Source: Salinimicrobium sp963709775 | Lineage (GTDB): Bacteria > Bacteroidota > Bacteroidia > Flavobacteriales > Flavobacteriaceae | DNA length: 64,000 nucleotides | Direction of reading: 5' to 3' | NCBI GenBank assembly: GCA_963709775.1 | Contig: CAVPXS010000011.1 | Coordinates: forward strand, 62,001 to 126,000 | In this document: piece by piece, positions 8,607-16,637 of the stretch | Numbering within the stretch: the first letter of the stretch is position 1 | Layout: each line of letters opens with the position of its first letter | The notes under the pieces: model-generated | Told to the model about the DNA's origin: nothing | Seen by the model: only the letters and a program-made list of their open reading frames with translations | Database searches by the model: none | Program-made: the position numbers and the translations under genes

Positions 8607-9038
8607 ATGCAAAGAACAAAGCAGCTTAAGTTTGACCGGGCGTATTTAAGGATCGCCAGAGAATGGGGGAAACTTTCTCACTGTAATCGTAGACAGGTTG
8701 GCGCGCTTATTGTGAAAGATAGAATGATTATTTCTGACGGATATAACGGTACCCCTACCGGTTTTGAAAATCCGTGTGAAGATGAAGACGGGTATACCAA
8801 ATGGTATGTATTGCACGCCGAAGCGAACGCAATTTTAAAAGTTGCCGGGAGCACTCAATCCTGTAAAGGAGCTACACTATATATTACTATGTCTCCCTGC
8901 AAAGATTGTAGCAAGCTCATCCACCAGTCGGGCATTACACGTCTTGTCTACAGTATTGATTACAAGGACAATTCCGGGTTGAATTTTTTAGAAAAAGCCG
9001 GAGTTGAAATAGAACAAATAACTGAACTAGACGGTTGA
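8607..9038 (+). CDS. Deoxycytidylate (dCMP) deaminase
   Basis: The 143-residue enzyme has the zinc-dependent deaminase motifs HAEANAIL (zinc histidine and catalytic glutamate) and SPCKDCSKL (zinc cysteines), plus the dCMP deaminase N-terminus with SHCNRRQVGALIVKD and the substrate region DGYNGTPTGFENPCED. It converts dCMP to dUMP for thymidylate synthesis. The frame is open from TTG at 8586; ATG at 8607 is the natural start. Its stop overlaps the next gene's start as TTGA, so the two are translationally coupled. Confidence 0.93.
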   Translation: MQRTKQLKFDRAYLRIAREWGKLSHCNRRQVGALIVKDRMIISDGYNGTPTGFENPCEDEDGYTKWYVLHAEANAILKVAGSTQSCKGATLYITMSPCKDCSKLIHQSGITRLVYSIDYKDNSGLNFLEKAGVEIEQITELDG

Positions 9039-10639
9039 AAAACTATAACAAAAAATATTTACCCTTACTCCTGGGATTCGCCTGTGCACTTGGTGTACTA
9101 CTGGGCGCAGCCCTTGATTTTTCCAGTTACAGCTCTGGACCTTTCCTCAAAACCAATAAGAAAAAAGAAAAGCTGGCCCGTCTAATTGATTATATTGAAT
9201 ACGAGTACGTGGACGATGTAGATATGGACAGCATTGTAGACGTTACCGTAAACGGCATTCTTACAGATCTTGACCCTCATTCAGTTTACATCCCACAGGA
9301 GGAATATGCGAACTTAAGTGCAAGCATGAAAGGAGATTTTGTAGGGATTGGGGTAAGCTTTAGAAACATTAATGACACCATTGCCGTCATCCAGACTATG
9401 AAGGGCGGCCCGAGCGAAAAAGTGGGCATAAAAGGAGGCGACAGGATCCTTTATGCAAACGGGGAACCGCTTTTTGATTCCAATATTCATGTAGACTCTA
9501 TTACCAGTAAACTTAAAGGAGAAGAAAACACAAGGGTGCTTTTAAAGGTGCATAGAAAAGGTGTCCCCAATCTTCTTGAATTTGATGTGAAACGCGGGAA
9601 AGTTGCTCTTAAAAGTGTGGATGCAGCTTATATGCTTACAAAGGAGCTGGGCTATATTAAAATTAATCGTTTTGCAGAATCTACCTATGAAGAATTTAGG
9701 GCTGGCCTTCTTGAACTAAAGAAACTGGGAGCAAGTCAAATAGTTCTTGACCTGCGTGACAATCCCGGAGGTTACCTTGCCGAGGCTACAAAAATTGTAG
9801 ATGAATTCCTTCCCGAAGATAAGCTGGTGCTTATTACCAAAAACAAAAAAGGAGCCATTGAAAAAACCTTCGCCACAGAAGAAGGGAATTTTGAAAAAGG
9901 GGAACTTTACGTACTTATCAACGAGAATTCTGCCTCGGCCAGCGAGATCATAGCCGGAGCTCTTCAGGACAATGACAAAGGTGTAATTGTTGGACGAAGA
10001 TCCTATGGAAAAGGCCTGGTCCAAAGAGAGATGGCACTGGGAGATGGCAGCGCGGTGAGGCTTACAATCGCCCGATATTACACTCCTACCGGAAGGTCTA
10101 TACAGCGGCCTTATGATCATGGCAGCGAAGAATATTTTGCCGATTATCTCAATCGCTACAGGAATGGGGAACTGGTTAGCGCAGATAGTATTCATGTAGC
10201 CGATTCATTACGGTACGTCACCCCAGGTGGGAAAGTCGTTTACGGCGGTGGTGGGATAATTCCGGATATTTTTATTCCCAAAGACACCAATTTTGAAAAG
10301 CAAAGTCTAAACCTTATGCTTCGCAATGGGTACATGGACAGTTTTGTATTCGAAGTGCTCGAACAGGACCGAAAATATTACAATTCTCTTAGTTTTGAAG
10401 ATTTTATGCAAAGAGAAGTGATCACAAATGCCATTGTGGAGGAATTCAGAGACTTTATGAGGCGTGAAAATTTTGATATGCGCTTTAATAACTACAGGCC
10501 TACTCTTAAGCTATATTTAAAAGCGGCTATGGCGCAGCAACTATTTGGAAGTACTGCCTTTGAGCAAATTCTTAATGAAGAGGACCCTGCAATAGAAAAA
10601 ATAATAAAACTTTCGGCAGACCGGGAATTCAAAAAATAG
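9035..10639 (+). CDS. S41 family C-terminal processing peptidase
   Basis: This 534-residue envelope protease has a signal-anchor at residues 8-25 (YLPLLLGFACALGVLLGA), a PDZ domain at about 90-175 (GDFVGIGVSF, KGGDRI) and the S41 fold with DLRDNPGG. The catalytic dyad is visible: Ser301 in NSASASEI and Lys326 in SYGKGLVQ, 25 residues apart, the same spacing as in E. coli Prc. The start codon is TTG at 9035, overlapping the dCMP deaminase stop; no ATG is available until after the signal region. It probably degrades or matures periplasmic proteins. Confidence 0.92.
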   Translation: MKNYNKKYLPLLLGFACALGVLLGAALDFSSYSSGPFLKTNKKKEKLARLIDYIEYEYVDDVDMDSIVDVTVNGILTDLDPHSVYIPQEEYANLSASMKGDFVGIGVSFRNINDTIAVIQTMKGGPSEKVGIKGGDRILYANGEPLFDSNIHVDSITSKLKGEENTRVLLKVHRKGVPNLLEFDVKRGKVALKSVDAAYMLTKELGYIKINRFAESTYEEFRAGLLELKKLGASQIVLDLRDNPGGYLAEATKIVDEFLPEDKLVLITKNKKGAIEKTFATEEGNFEKGELYVLINENSASASEIIAGALQDNDKGVIVGRRSYGKGLVQREMALGDGSAVRLTIARYYTPTGRSIQRPYDHGSEEYFADYLNRYRNGELVSADSIHVADSLRYVTPGGKVVYGGGGIIPDIFIPKDTNFEKQSLNLMLRNGYMDSFVFEVLEQDRKYYNSLSFEDFMQREVITNAIVEEFRDFMRRENFDMRFNNYRPTLKLYLKAAMAQQLFGSTAFEQILNEEDPAIEKIIKLSADREFKK

Positions 10640-10640
10640 C

Positions 10641-11259
10641 TTACTTAAGCTTGTCGTGAACCTTTGTTTGTTCCCCATCATTCCAAAGCGTTAGAATATC
10701 GGTTGCCACTGCTGCACCACTTCCGCAGGCAATGGCATACTGGCTCCTGTGACCTGCCAGCGAGCCGGCAACATAAAGACCCGGCTTCACAAGGTGATCA
10801 ATATTTGTAAGCTGAACTCTGTCTTTTGAGGGTTTCGATTTTTTATGAGGTACGAGATATTCTTCCAGGCCTTCAATAGTGAAGGGTTTAGCATATCCGG
10901 TAGCTAAAACTACTATTGAAGAAGTATAAGAGTTCTTATTGGTGAGAATTTCAAATTTACCTTCTGAAAATGTCATTTTCAGCACCTTTTCTTTCTGAAT
11001 GATCTCCACCTCCGGATAAAGAGTTCTCCAGCTGTTGCACTCCTGAAGAAAGGATATCTTTCCCCGCAGAACCCGCAGGTACACCCAAAACATTATTAAG
11101 TAAAGCACTGGAAAGATGCGAAGCGCGTTGATGTGCAATGATACCTACTTTTTTATCTGCACAAAATGGCTTGGAGAGAGCAGAACCTAATAAAAGGGCG
11201 CAGGATAGACCTGCCGCACCACCACCTACAATAAGAGCATCAAAATCCCTATTCTCCAC
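10641..11259 (-). pseudogene. NAD(P)/FAD-dependent oxidoreductase, thioredoxin-reductase-like, frameshifted
   Basis: The first frame (11259-10957) starts MENRDFDALIVGGGAAGLS, an FAD-binding GxGxxG Rossmann motif, and runs to VQQLENS. The second frame (to 10641) resumes at LYPEVEIIQKEKV and carries SIVVLATGYAKPF and the C-terminal FAD segment KPGLYVAGSLAG. Removing one base near 11018 joins them as VQQLEN-LYPEVEII, about 205 residues in all. The redox-active CxxC of true thioredoxin reductases is not seen. The gene overlaps the small membrane protein gene by 11 bases. It may be a real disruption or a base-calling error. Confidence 0.8.
10964..10982. repeat. Palindromic motif AAAATGNCATTTT (intragenic, extended)
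   Basis: CTGAAAATG-T-CATTTTCAG is a perfect 19-bp odd-centred palindrome inside the frameshifted oxidoreductase gene, the most symmetrical single copy of the dispersed motif apart from those at 27.5 kb. Confidence 0.8.
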
Positions 11260-11446
11260 TCTTCTTGGAAATCGCCCGGGACATGAGAAGAATCACCATG
11301 AGAACCACAACAATACTCGAAGCAAGTATACCTATTAAGGCTGTTTTACTATCACCCGAAAAGGTGTCTTGGAAGTCTAAAAATGTCGCGTTATATACAA
11401 TGAGGCCTGCGGCCAGGACAAGTAAAAAATAAATTAGGATTTTCAT
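11249..11446 (-). CDS. Small two-helix membrane protein
   Basis: A 65-residue protein with two hydrophobic helices (ILIYFLLVLAAGLIVY and ALIGILASSIVVVLMVILLM). I do not recognise a family. It starts with an ATGA overlap with the marC-like gene and runs 11 bases into the oxidoreductase gene, so the three form one operon. Translation coupling and length support a real gene. Confidence 0.7.
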   Translation of the reverse strand: MKILIYFLLVLAAGLIVYNATFLDFQDTFSGDSKTALIGILASSIVVVLMVILLMSRAISKKSGE

Positions 11447-12018
11447 ATAAACAGGCTCTTAATATTGGTAGCGAAAAGTTTTACGGCTATTGCCAGAAGA
11501 ATAACTCCAAAGATCTTCCGGATCACGTTTATCCCCTGCTTCCCAAGAAAATTTTCAATTTTTCCCGAAGATTTCAGGACTATGTAAACAAAAATAATAT
11601 TTATAATAATGGCAACAATAATGTTTGTAGTGGCATACTCTGCCCGGAGTGATAAAATGGAAGTCATGGTACCGGCACCGGCAATAAGCGGAAATGCAAG
11701 GGGCACAACAGCTGCTGTTTCGGGCGCATCATCTTTATAGAGCTGAATGCCCAGGATCATCTCCAATGCGAGGAAGAACAGGATGAGGGCACCCGCCACT
11801 GCAAAGGAATTTACATCTATTCCAATCAAATTCAGGATTTCCTTTCCAACAAAAAGAAAGGCGATCATCAGGATCCCTGCTACTACTGTAGCTTTCTCGC
11901 TCTGGATATGACCGGCCTTCTTCCGCAGATCAATAATAATTGGAATACTACCAATAATATCAATAACTGCAAAGAGGATCATACTTGCGGTCGCTATTTC
12001 CCTGAAGTTTAATTCCAT
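11443..12018 (-). CDS. MarC family integral membrane protein
   Basis: The 191-residue protein has six predicted membrane helices and MarC-family features: ILFAVIDIIGSIPIIIDLRKK in the first helix pair, and the PLAFPLIAGAGTMTSIL segment in the middle. MarC proteins were once linked to multiple antibiotic resistance, but their transport role is unsettled. It leads the operon with the small membrane protein and the oxidoreductase. Confidence 0.9.
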   Translation of the reverse strand: MELNFREIATASMILFAVIDIIGSIPIIIDLRKKAGHIQSEKATVVAGILMIAFLFVGKEILNLIGIDVNSFAVAGALILFFLALEMILGIQLYKDDAPETAAVVPLAFPLIAGAGTMTSILSLRAEYATTNIIVAIIINIIFVYIVLKSSGKIENFLGKQGINVIRKIFGVILLAIAVKLFATNIKSLFI

Positions 12019-12119
12019 ATTGAAAAACTAGCTTGCAAAAGTACTTTGAAATGAAACAATTTGGATTATACTTTAAAATTTTAACAGAATTAAACCTGAA
12101 GTTAACTGCCTGAAAAAAT

Positions 12120-12127
12120 TATCTTTG
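12120..12127 (+). promoter_or_regulatory. -7 box placed for a leaderless transcript
   Basis: TATCTTTG matches TAnnTTTG exactly and ends only 4 bases before the ATG at 12132. With normal Bacteroidota spacing transcription would start at or within a base or two of the start codon. Confidence 0.5.
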
Positions 12128-12131
12128 CCAA

Positions 12132-12710
12132 ATGTTTCAGCTTGGAAAAACTATAGTTTCAGAAGAGATCCTTAAAAAGGATTTTGTGTGTAACCTTTCT
12201 GCCTGCAAGGGAGCCTGTTGTATTGCGGGTGACGCCGGGGCGCCACTGGAAGAAGCCGAGACTCATATTCTTGAAGATATTTACCCTCTGGTAAAGCCTT
12301 ACCTTCGAAAAGAAGGAATTGAAGCAATTGAAAAACAGGGAACTTCCATCATTGGAAAAGACGGGGAATACGAGACCCCTCTTATAAATGATGCAGACTG
12401 TGCTTATGTCACTTTTGATCAGAAAGGCACCGCCTTATGTGGAATTGAGGAAGCCTATAACCAGGGAGATATAAAGTGGAAAAAACCTGTTTCCTGTCAC
12501 CTCTATCCTGTTCGAACCCAGGACTATTCAGAATTTTCGGCAGTTAATTACCACCATTGGTATATTTGTGACGATGCCTGCACCCTCGGAAAAGAACTTC
12601 AGGTACCTGTATACAAGTTCGTAAAGGAAGCCCTTATAAGAAAATACGGAGAAGACTGGTATGCCGAACTTGAAAAAGTAGCCGAAAAGTTGAAGGAGCA
12701 GGAAGTTTGA
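12132..12710 (+). CDS. DUF3109 family cysteine-rich protein
   Basis: The 192-residue soluble protein carries clustered cysteines: CNLSACKGACC near residues 20-30, then single or paired cysteines in DADCAY, ALCGI, KPVSCHLYPVR and ICDDAC. This is the DUF3109 pattern, similar to the zinc/iron-chelating CxxxC proteins of the YkgJ type, and suggests a bound metal or Fe-S cluster. The biochemical role is unknown. The family is widespread in Bacteroidota. The upstream promoter box lies almost on the start codon. Confidence 0.88.
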   Translation: MFQLGKTIVSEEILKKDFVCNLSACKGACCIAGDAGAPLEEAETHILEDIYPLVKPYLRKEGIEAIEKQGTSIIGKDGEYETPLINDADCAYVTFDQKGTALCGIEEAYNQGDIKWKKPVSCHLYPVRTQDYSEFSAVNYHHWYICDDACTLGKELQVPVYKFVKEALIRKYGEDWYAELEKVAEKLKEQEV

Positions 12711-13272
12711 TCACTCCGGTAAAAAATTTTTCACACCTACATTAAGCCTACCACTCCACCAAAACAGGAATCACCTGCCTCCACTTCTAATGTGTCCAGG
12801 AAAAATTTAGTAGAAAAACTACTTCCCTCCCGGATAAGGTCTGGAACGAAATCATTTTTGAAGATGATCTAAGCAGGGAAGAAAATCCCCTTCCGGCGGG
12901 ACCTCGTGAGCGGAAATACCAAAAACGCATCTCTTGGTGGTCTAAAGATCATCAGGATGGACAAAAGTTATATTATCACTCCTCTCATCGATAAAGAGGA
13001 TTACCTGCCCAAAGTCTTTGCAGTAGAGTTCGAAGCCTTTTTCAATGACGCCCACTCCTATTTCCTTAATGGTACAATACCAGCAAGCATTTTCTCCTAA
13101 TAACATCCATACACCTGACAGTCAAAAGATTGAATCCTGATTTTAATTAAATTTTCTTAACTTTATGCTACATTTCTGCTACTATCTTCCCCTAAAGCAG
13201 GATTCCCCCATTTCTGAAAAAAATTTTAACCTCCCTGTTTCACAAAGGCTCAAATCTTAAAATTCTACAGTT
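12711..13272 (+). other. Intergenic region with a possible coding remnant
   Basis: No intact gene is recognisable in these 560 bases. A 64-codon frame with a GTG start (12906-13100) and a neighbouring frame reading KVWNEIIFEDDLSREENP and KRISWWSKDHQDGQK look protein-like and may be shifted pieces of one lost gene. I cannot name it. Confidence 0.35.
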
Positions 13273-14106
13273 ATGAAAAATCTTATTTATTTAGTTCTTG
13301 CCATTTTCTTAATAGCCGGAACCACGCCAGCAGAAGCACAATTTCTCAAAAAGCTTAAAAAGAGGGTTGAAAAGAAAGTTGAAAATGCCGCAACAGAAAA
13401 CATTTCAAATAAAGCTGCCGAAGAAACAGATAAGTCCCTCAACAATATGTGGGAAAACCAGCCTGGAAATTCCAGTTTCCCAATGGGAATGGATATGGTG
13501 GACCAGTCTCAAATTCCTGAAGGTTATGATTTTGACTGGGAATACACCCTTAAAATGAATACCTCCGAAGGGGAAATGGACATGGTTTATCACATTAAAG
13601 AAAATGCACCTTATGTGGGTGTAAAAATCCCGCAGGCCGAAAATATGTTCACCGTACTGGACACCAAAAATAATCTGACTGTTATGTACATGAATTCAGA
13701 TGGAAATAAGATGGTAATGGCCACCCGCAACGACGTTTCTGCAGAGGATATGGATCTGGAAAATCCTTATGAGGACATGGAGTTTAAAGAAATTGGAACG
13801 AAAACCATCCTGGGCTATGAATGCCAGGGATATCGCTCTGAAAATGCCGATAATATATTTGAATTCTATGTTACAGAAGAGGTAGGAGTAAGCTTCAGGG
13901 ATCTGTTTCAGAAAAATCAAAAGAATGTTCCAAAAGGCTTGAATGCCGACTGGATTAAAGATGGCACCGGATTAATGATGGCAATGGAGATGAAGGATAA
14001 AAATAATCCAGAAAAAAATGTCAGCATGACCTGCACCGGGATTGAGAAAAAACCATTTTCGGTAAAAACATCTAATTACCAAAGTATGAACATGGGAGGC
14101 AGGTAA
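13273..14106 (+). CDS. Secreted DUF4412 domain protein
   Basis: This 277-residue protein has a cleavable signal peptide (LIYLVLAIFLIAGTTPAEAQ), a lysine-rich coiled segment (FLKKLKKRVEKKVEN), and a DUF4412-type beta-rich domain with the YECQGYRSEN motif near residue 180. DUF4412 proteins are periplasmic or surface proteins of Bacteroidota without a known activity. It is methionine-rich (for example GTGLMMAMEMKDK). It appears to be a single transcription unit. Confidence 0.8.
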   Translation: MKNLIYLVLAIFLIAGTTPAEAQFLKKLKKRVEKKVENAATENISNKAAEETDKSLNNMWENQPGNSSFPMGMDMVDQSQIPEGYDFDWEYTLKMNTSEGEMDMVYHIKENAPYVGVKIPQAENMFTVLDTKNNLTVMYMNSDGNKMVMATRNDVSAEDMDLENPYEDMEFKEIGTKTILGYECQGYRSENADNIFEFYVTEEVGVSFRDLFQKNQKNVPKGLNADWIKDGTGLMMAMEMKDKNNPEKNVSMTCTGIEKKPFSVKTSNYQSMNMGGR

Positions 14107-14207
14107 AATTTTCTTAGCCATTTTAAACATGAAATTTCAGGAGATTCTTGGGTATAACTCATAAAGTTCTCCTGAATTTCTTAATTTAAGTTGTTCAAAC
14201 TACGACT

Positions 14208-15296
14208 ATGGATAACCGTCGGACATTCCTTAAAAAATCAGGTTTATTATTAACCGCCTTAAGCCTGCCTATTCCCAACATACTTTTTGCGGGAGGTAAA
14301 AAGAAGTTAGGCGTAGCCCTTGTCGGTCTTGGAGGCTACAGCACACACCAACTTGCTCCGGCCTTGCAGCAAACAGAATATTGTGAACTCCGCGGTATCG
14401 TAACAGGCAGTCCCGAAAAAATTCCGCGTTGGCAGGAGAAATATGGCATTCCCGATGCCAACGTCTACAATTATGAGAACATGCACGAGATTTCCAAAAA
14501 TGACAATATCGATGTCATTTACATCGTGCTGCCAAATTCAATGCACGCAAAATACTCCATCATAGCGGCCAATGCAGGGAAACATGTATGGTGCGAAAAA
14601 CCTATGGCTATGAATGCCAAAGAATGCCGGGAAATGATTGCTGCCTGCGAAAAGAATAAAGTCAAACTGGCTATTGGATATCGCCTTCAGCATGAAAAAA
14701 ATAACCGTATAATGATGAAGTGGGCAGAGACGAATCCCTATGGTCCTATTCAGAATTTAACGGCCAAAGCAGGTTTCTTCAGCAGTAATCCCGGCTGGCG
14801 GACAGAAGCGAATATGGGCGGCGGCGCCATGTACGACATGGGCGTATATCCTTTAAACACCTCCCGCTACTCCACGGGCAGGGAGCCCATTGCAGTTTCG
14901 GCGAAGTCATCGACCAGCAGGCCCGAACTTTTTAGTGAAGTTGATGAAACCATGGAATTTACCCTCGAGTTTCCCGATGGAATTACTGCTCACTGCCGCA
15001 CCAGCTTCGGGGAAAACATGAACAACCTGGAAATCTCCTGCCGCGATGGCTCTTATTATTTACAGCCCTTCCAATCTTACAGCGGGGTAAAAGGAGGAAC
15101 CAGCGATGGTAAGATCCTGTCACCAATGGGCAAAAATCAACAGGCGGTACAGATGGATGATGATGCCCTGGCCATTCTTAATGACAAGCCAATGATCGCT
15201 CCAGGGGAAGATGGATTAAAAGACATAATTGTGCTCGAAAAGATCTACGAATCGGCTGCTGCAGGAGGGAAAAGACTCGAAATACAGCCCCTCTAA
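14208..15296 (+). CDS. Gfo/Idh/MocA family oxidoreductase with Tat-like signal
   Basis: The 362-residue protein opens with NRRTFLKKSGLLLTALSLP, a twin-arginine-type export signal, as in periplasmic glucose-fructose oxidoreductase. The Rossmann motif VALVGLGGYSTHQLAPAL, the family EKP motif (HVWCEKPMAMN), and the C-terminal GGGAMYDMGVYPLN segment support NAD(P)-dependent sugar or cyclitol oxidoreduction. The substrate cannot be read from the sequence. The family often acts on sugar derivatives. Confidence 0.88.
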   Translation: MDNRRTFLKKSGLLLTALSLPIPNILFAGGKKKLGVALVGLGGYSTHQLAPALQQTEYCELRGIVTGSPEKIPRWQEKYGIPDANVYNYENMHEISKNDNIDVIYIVLPNSMHAKYSIIAANAGKHVWCEKPMAMNAKECREMIAACEKNKVKLAIGYRLQHEKNNRIMMKWAETNPYGPIQNLTAKAGFFSSNPGWRTEANMGGGAMYDMGVYPLNTSRYSTGREPIAVSAKSSTSRPELFSEVDETMEFTLEFPDGITAHCRTSFGENMNNLEISCRDGSYYLQPFQSYSGVKGGTSDGKILSPMGKNQQAVQMDDDALAILNDKPMIAPGEDGLKDIIVLEKIYESAAAGGKRLEIQPL

Positions 15297-15308
15297 AAAT
15301 GGCATTTT
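15295..15308. repeat. Palindromic motif AAAATGNCATTTT (copy at a stop codon)
   Basis: AAAAATGGCATTTTCAG begins within the TAA stop codon of the Gfo/Idh/MocA gene. Confidence 0.75.
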
Positions 15309-15550
15309 CAGCCTTTCATTTATAGTTAAAAACCCTGTTACCATCAGCTGTTCTTAAATCCTTTAACAGGTTCTAACTTCCTCATTTTTATTTATCTGCA
15401 TCCCGGGTTTAACAAAAATTCAATAACAAAAATTATTTGTCATGTTGAAAACTTTGTTGAAAAGCTTTCTGCTGCTGTAGGAGAAACTCTTACATAATTC
15501 GCAATATTTGTTATAACCAATTTTCCAAAACCAACCAAACTAAATAAATT

Positions 15551-16528
15551 ATGGCTCAGTTAGAACCCATTTTACAAGAGAACAAGGACCGGTTCGTGAT
15601 CTTCCCAATCAAACATCACGACATTTGGGACTGGTACAAAAAAATGGAAGCAAGTTTCTGGACCGCAGAAGAAATCGATCTGCACCAGGACCTTACTGAC
15701 TGGAACCAAAAATTAACATCGGATGAAAGATATTTCATCAAGCACATTCTTGCCTTTTTTGCCGCTTCAGACGGGATCGTAAATGAGAATTTAGCCGAAA
15801 ACTTCGTGAATGAAGTCCAGTATTCCGAAGCTAAATTCTTTTATGGATTCCAAATCATGATGGAGAACATCCATTCTGAAACCTACTCCCTGCTCATCGA
15901 TACCTACGTCAAGGATGAGAAGGAAAAAAATCAGCTTTTTAAAGCTATTGAAGTATTCCCGGCCATTCAGAAGAAAGCTAATTGGGCCCTGAAGTGGATA
16001 GAATCTGATTCATTTGCTGAAAGGCTTATCGCTTTTGCAGCTGTAGAAGGGATCTTCTTCTCGGGCGCCTTCTGTTCCATCTTTTGGCTGAAGAAACGCG
16101 GATTGATGCCGGGGCTGACTTTCTCTAATGAGTTGATCTCAAGAGATGAAGGCGTTCACTGCGATTTTGCCGTGCACCTGCACAATAACCACCTGGTGAA
16201 TAAGGTGCCAAAAGAACGGATTAGAGAGATCATTGTTGATGCTCTAAACATTGAACGTGAATTTATCACTGAGTCTCTCCCGGCGAGTCTTATTGGAATG
16301 AACTCCAAATTGATGACTCAATACCTGGAATTTGTCGCCGACAGATTACTGGTTGAACTTGAATGTGAGAAAGAGTACGGTACTGCAAATCCATTTGATT
16401 TTATGGATATGATCAACCTGCAGGGAAAAACCAATTTCTTCGAAAAAAGAGTTGGTGAGTACCAGAAAGCAGGAGTGATGAACAAAGACAAAGACGCAGA
16501 TAAGATCAGCTTCGACGCCGATTTCTAA
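15551..16528 (+). CDS. nrdB: Ribonucleotide reductase small subunit, class Ia
   Basis: NrdB holds the diiron-tyrosyl radical cofactor needed by NrdA. The 325-residue protein shows the metal-ligand helices: the first carboxylates around WTAEEIDLHQD, the FFAASDGIVNENL helix, MMENIHSETYSLL with glutamate and histidine ligands, and the late helix SRDEGVHCDFAVHL. Length is normal. The gene is followed 109 bases later by nrdA, the large subunit; the gap holds a weak GCCGCA/TGCGGC hairpin. A near -7 box (AATATTTG) lies about 40 bases upstream. Confidence 0.96.
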   Translation: MAQLEPILQENKDRFVIFPIKHHDIWDWYKKMEASFWTAEEIDLHQDLTDWNQKLTSDERYFIKHILAFFAASDGIVNENLAENFVNEVQYSEAKFFYGFQIMMENIHSETYSLLIDTYVKDEKEKNQLFKAIEVFPAIQKKANWALKWIESDSFAERLIAFAAVEGIFFSGAFCSIFWLKKRGLMPGLTFSNELISRDEGVHCDFAVHLHNNHLVNKVPKERIREIIVDALNIEREFITESLPASLIGMNSKLMTQYLEFVADRLLVELECEKEYGTANPFDFMDMINLQGKTNFFEKRVGEYQKAGVMNKDKDADKISFDADF

Positions 16529-16637
16529 AAACTTTTCAAGGCCGCAGTAGCTTTTCAGCATTGCGGCTTATTCTTTAAATTTTTCAGGGTTTTTTGAACC
16601 CCCGGAATTCTTATTACCTAATTTAAATCTTCAAGTT

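Noticed and set aside
10417..10433. Further copy of the palindrome at CACAAATGCCATTGTG
   Set aside because: The right flank is ATTG, not ATTT; it lies in S41 coding sequence and was not counted.
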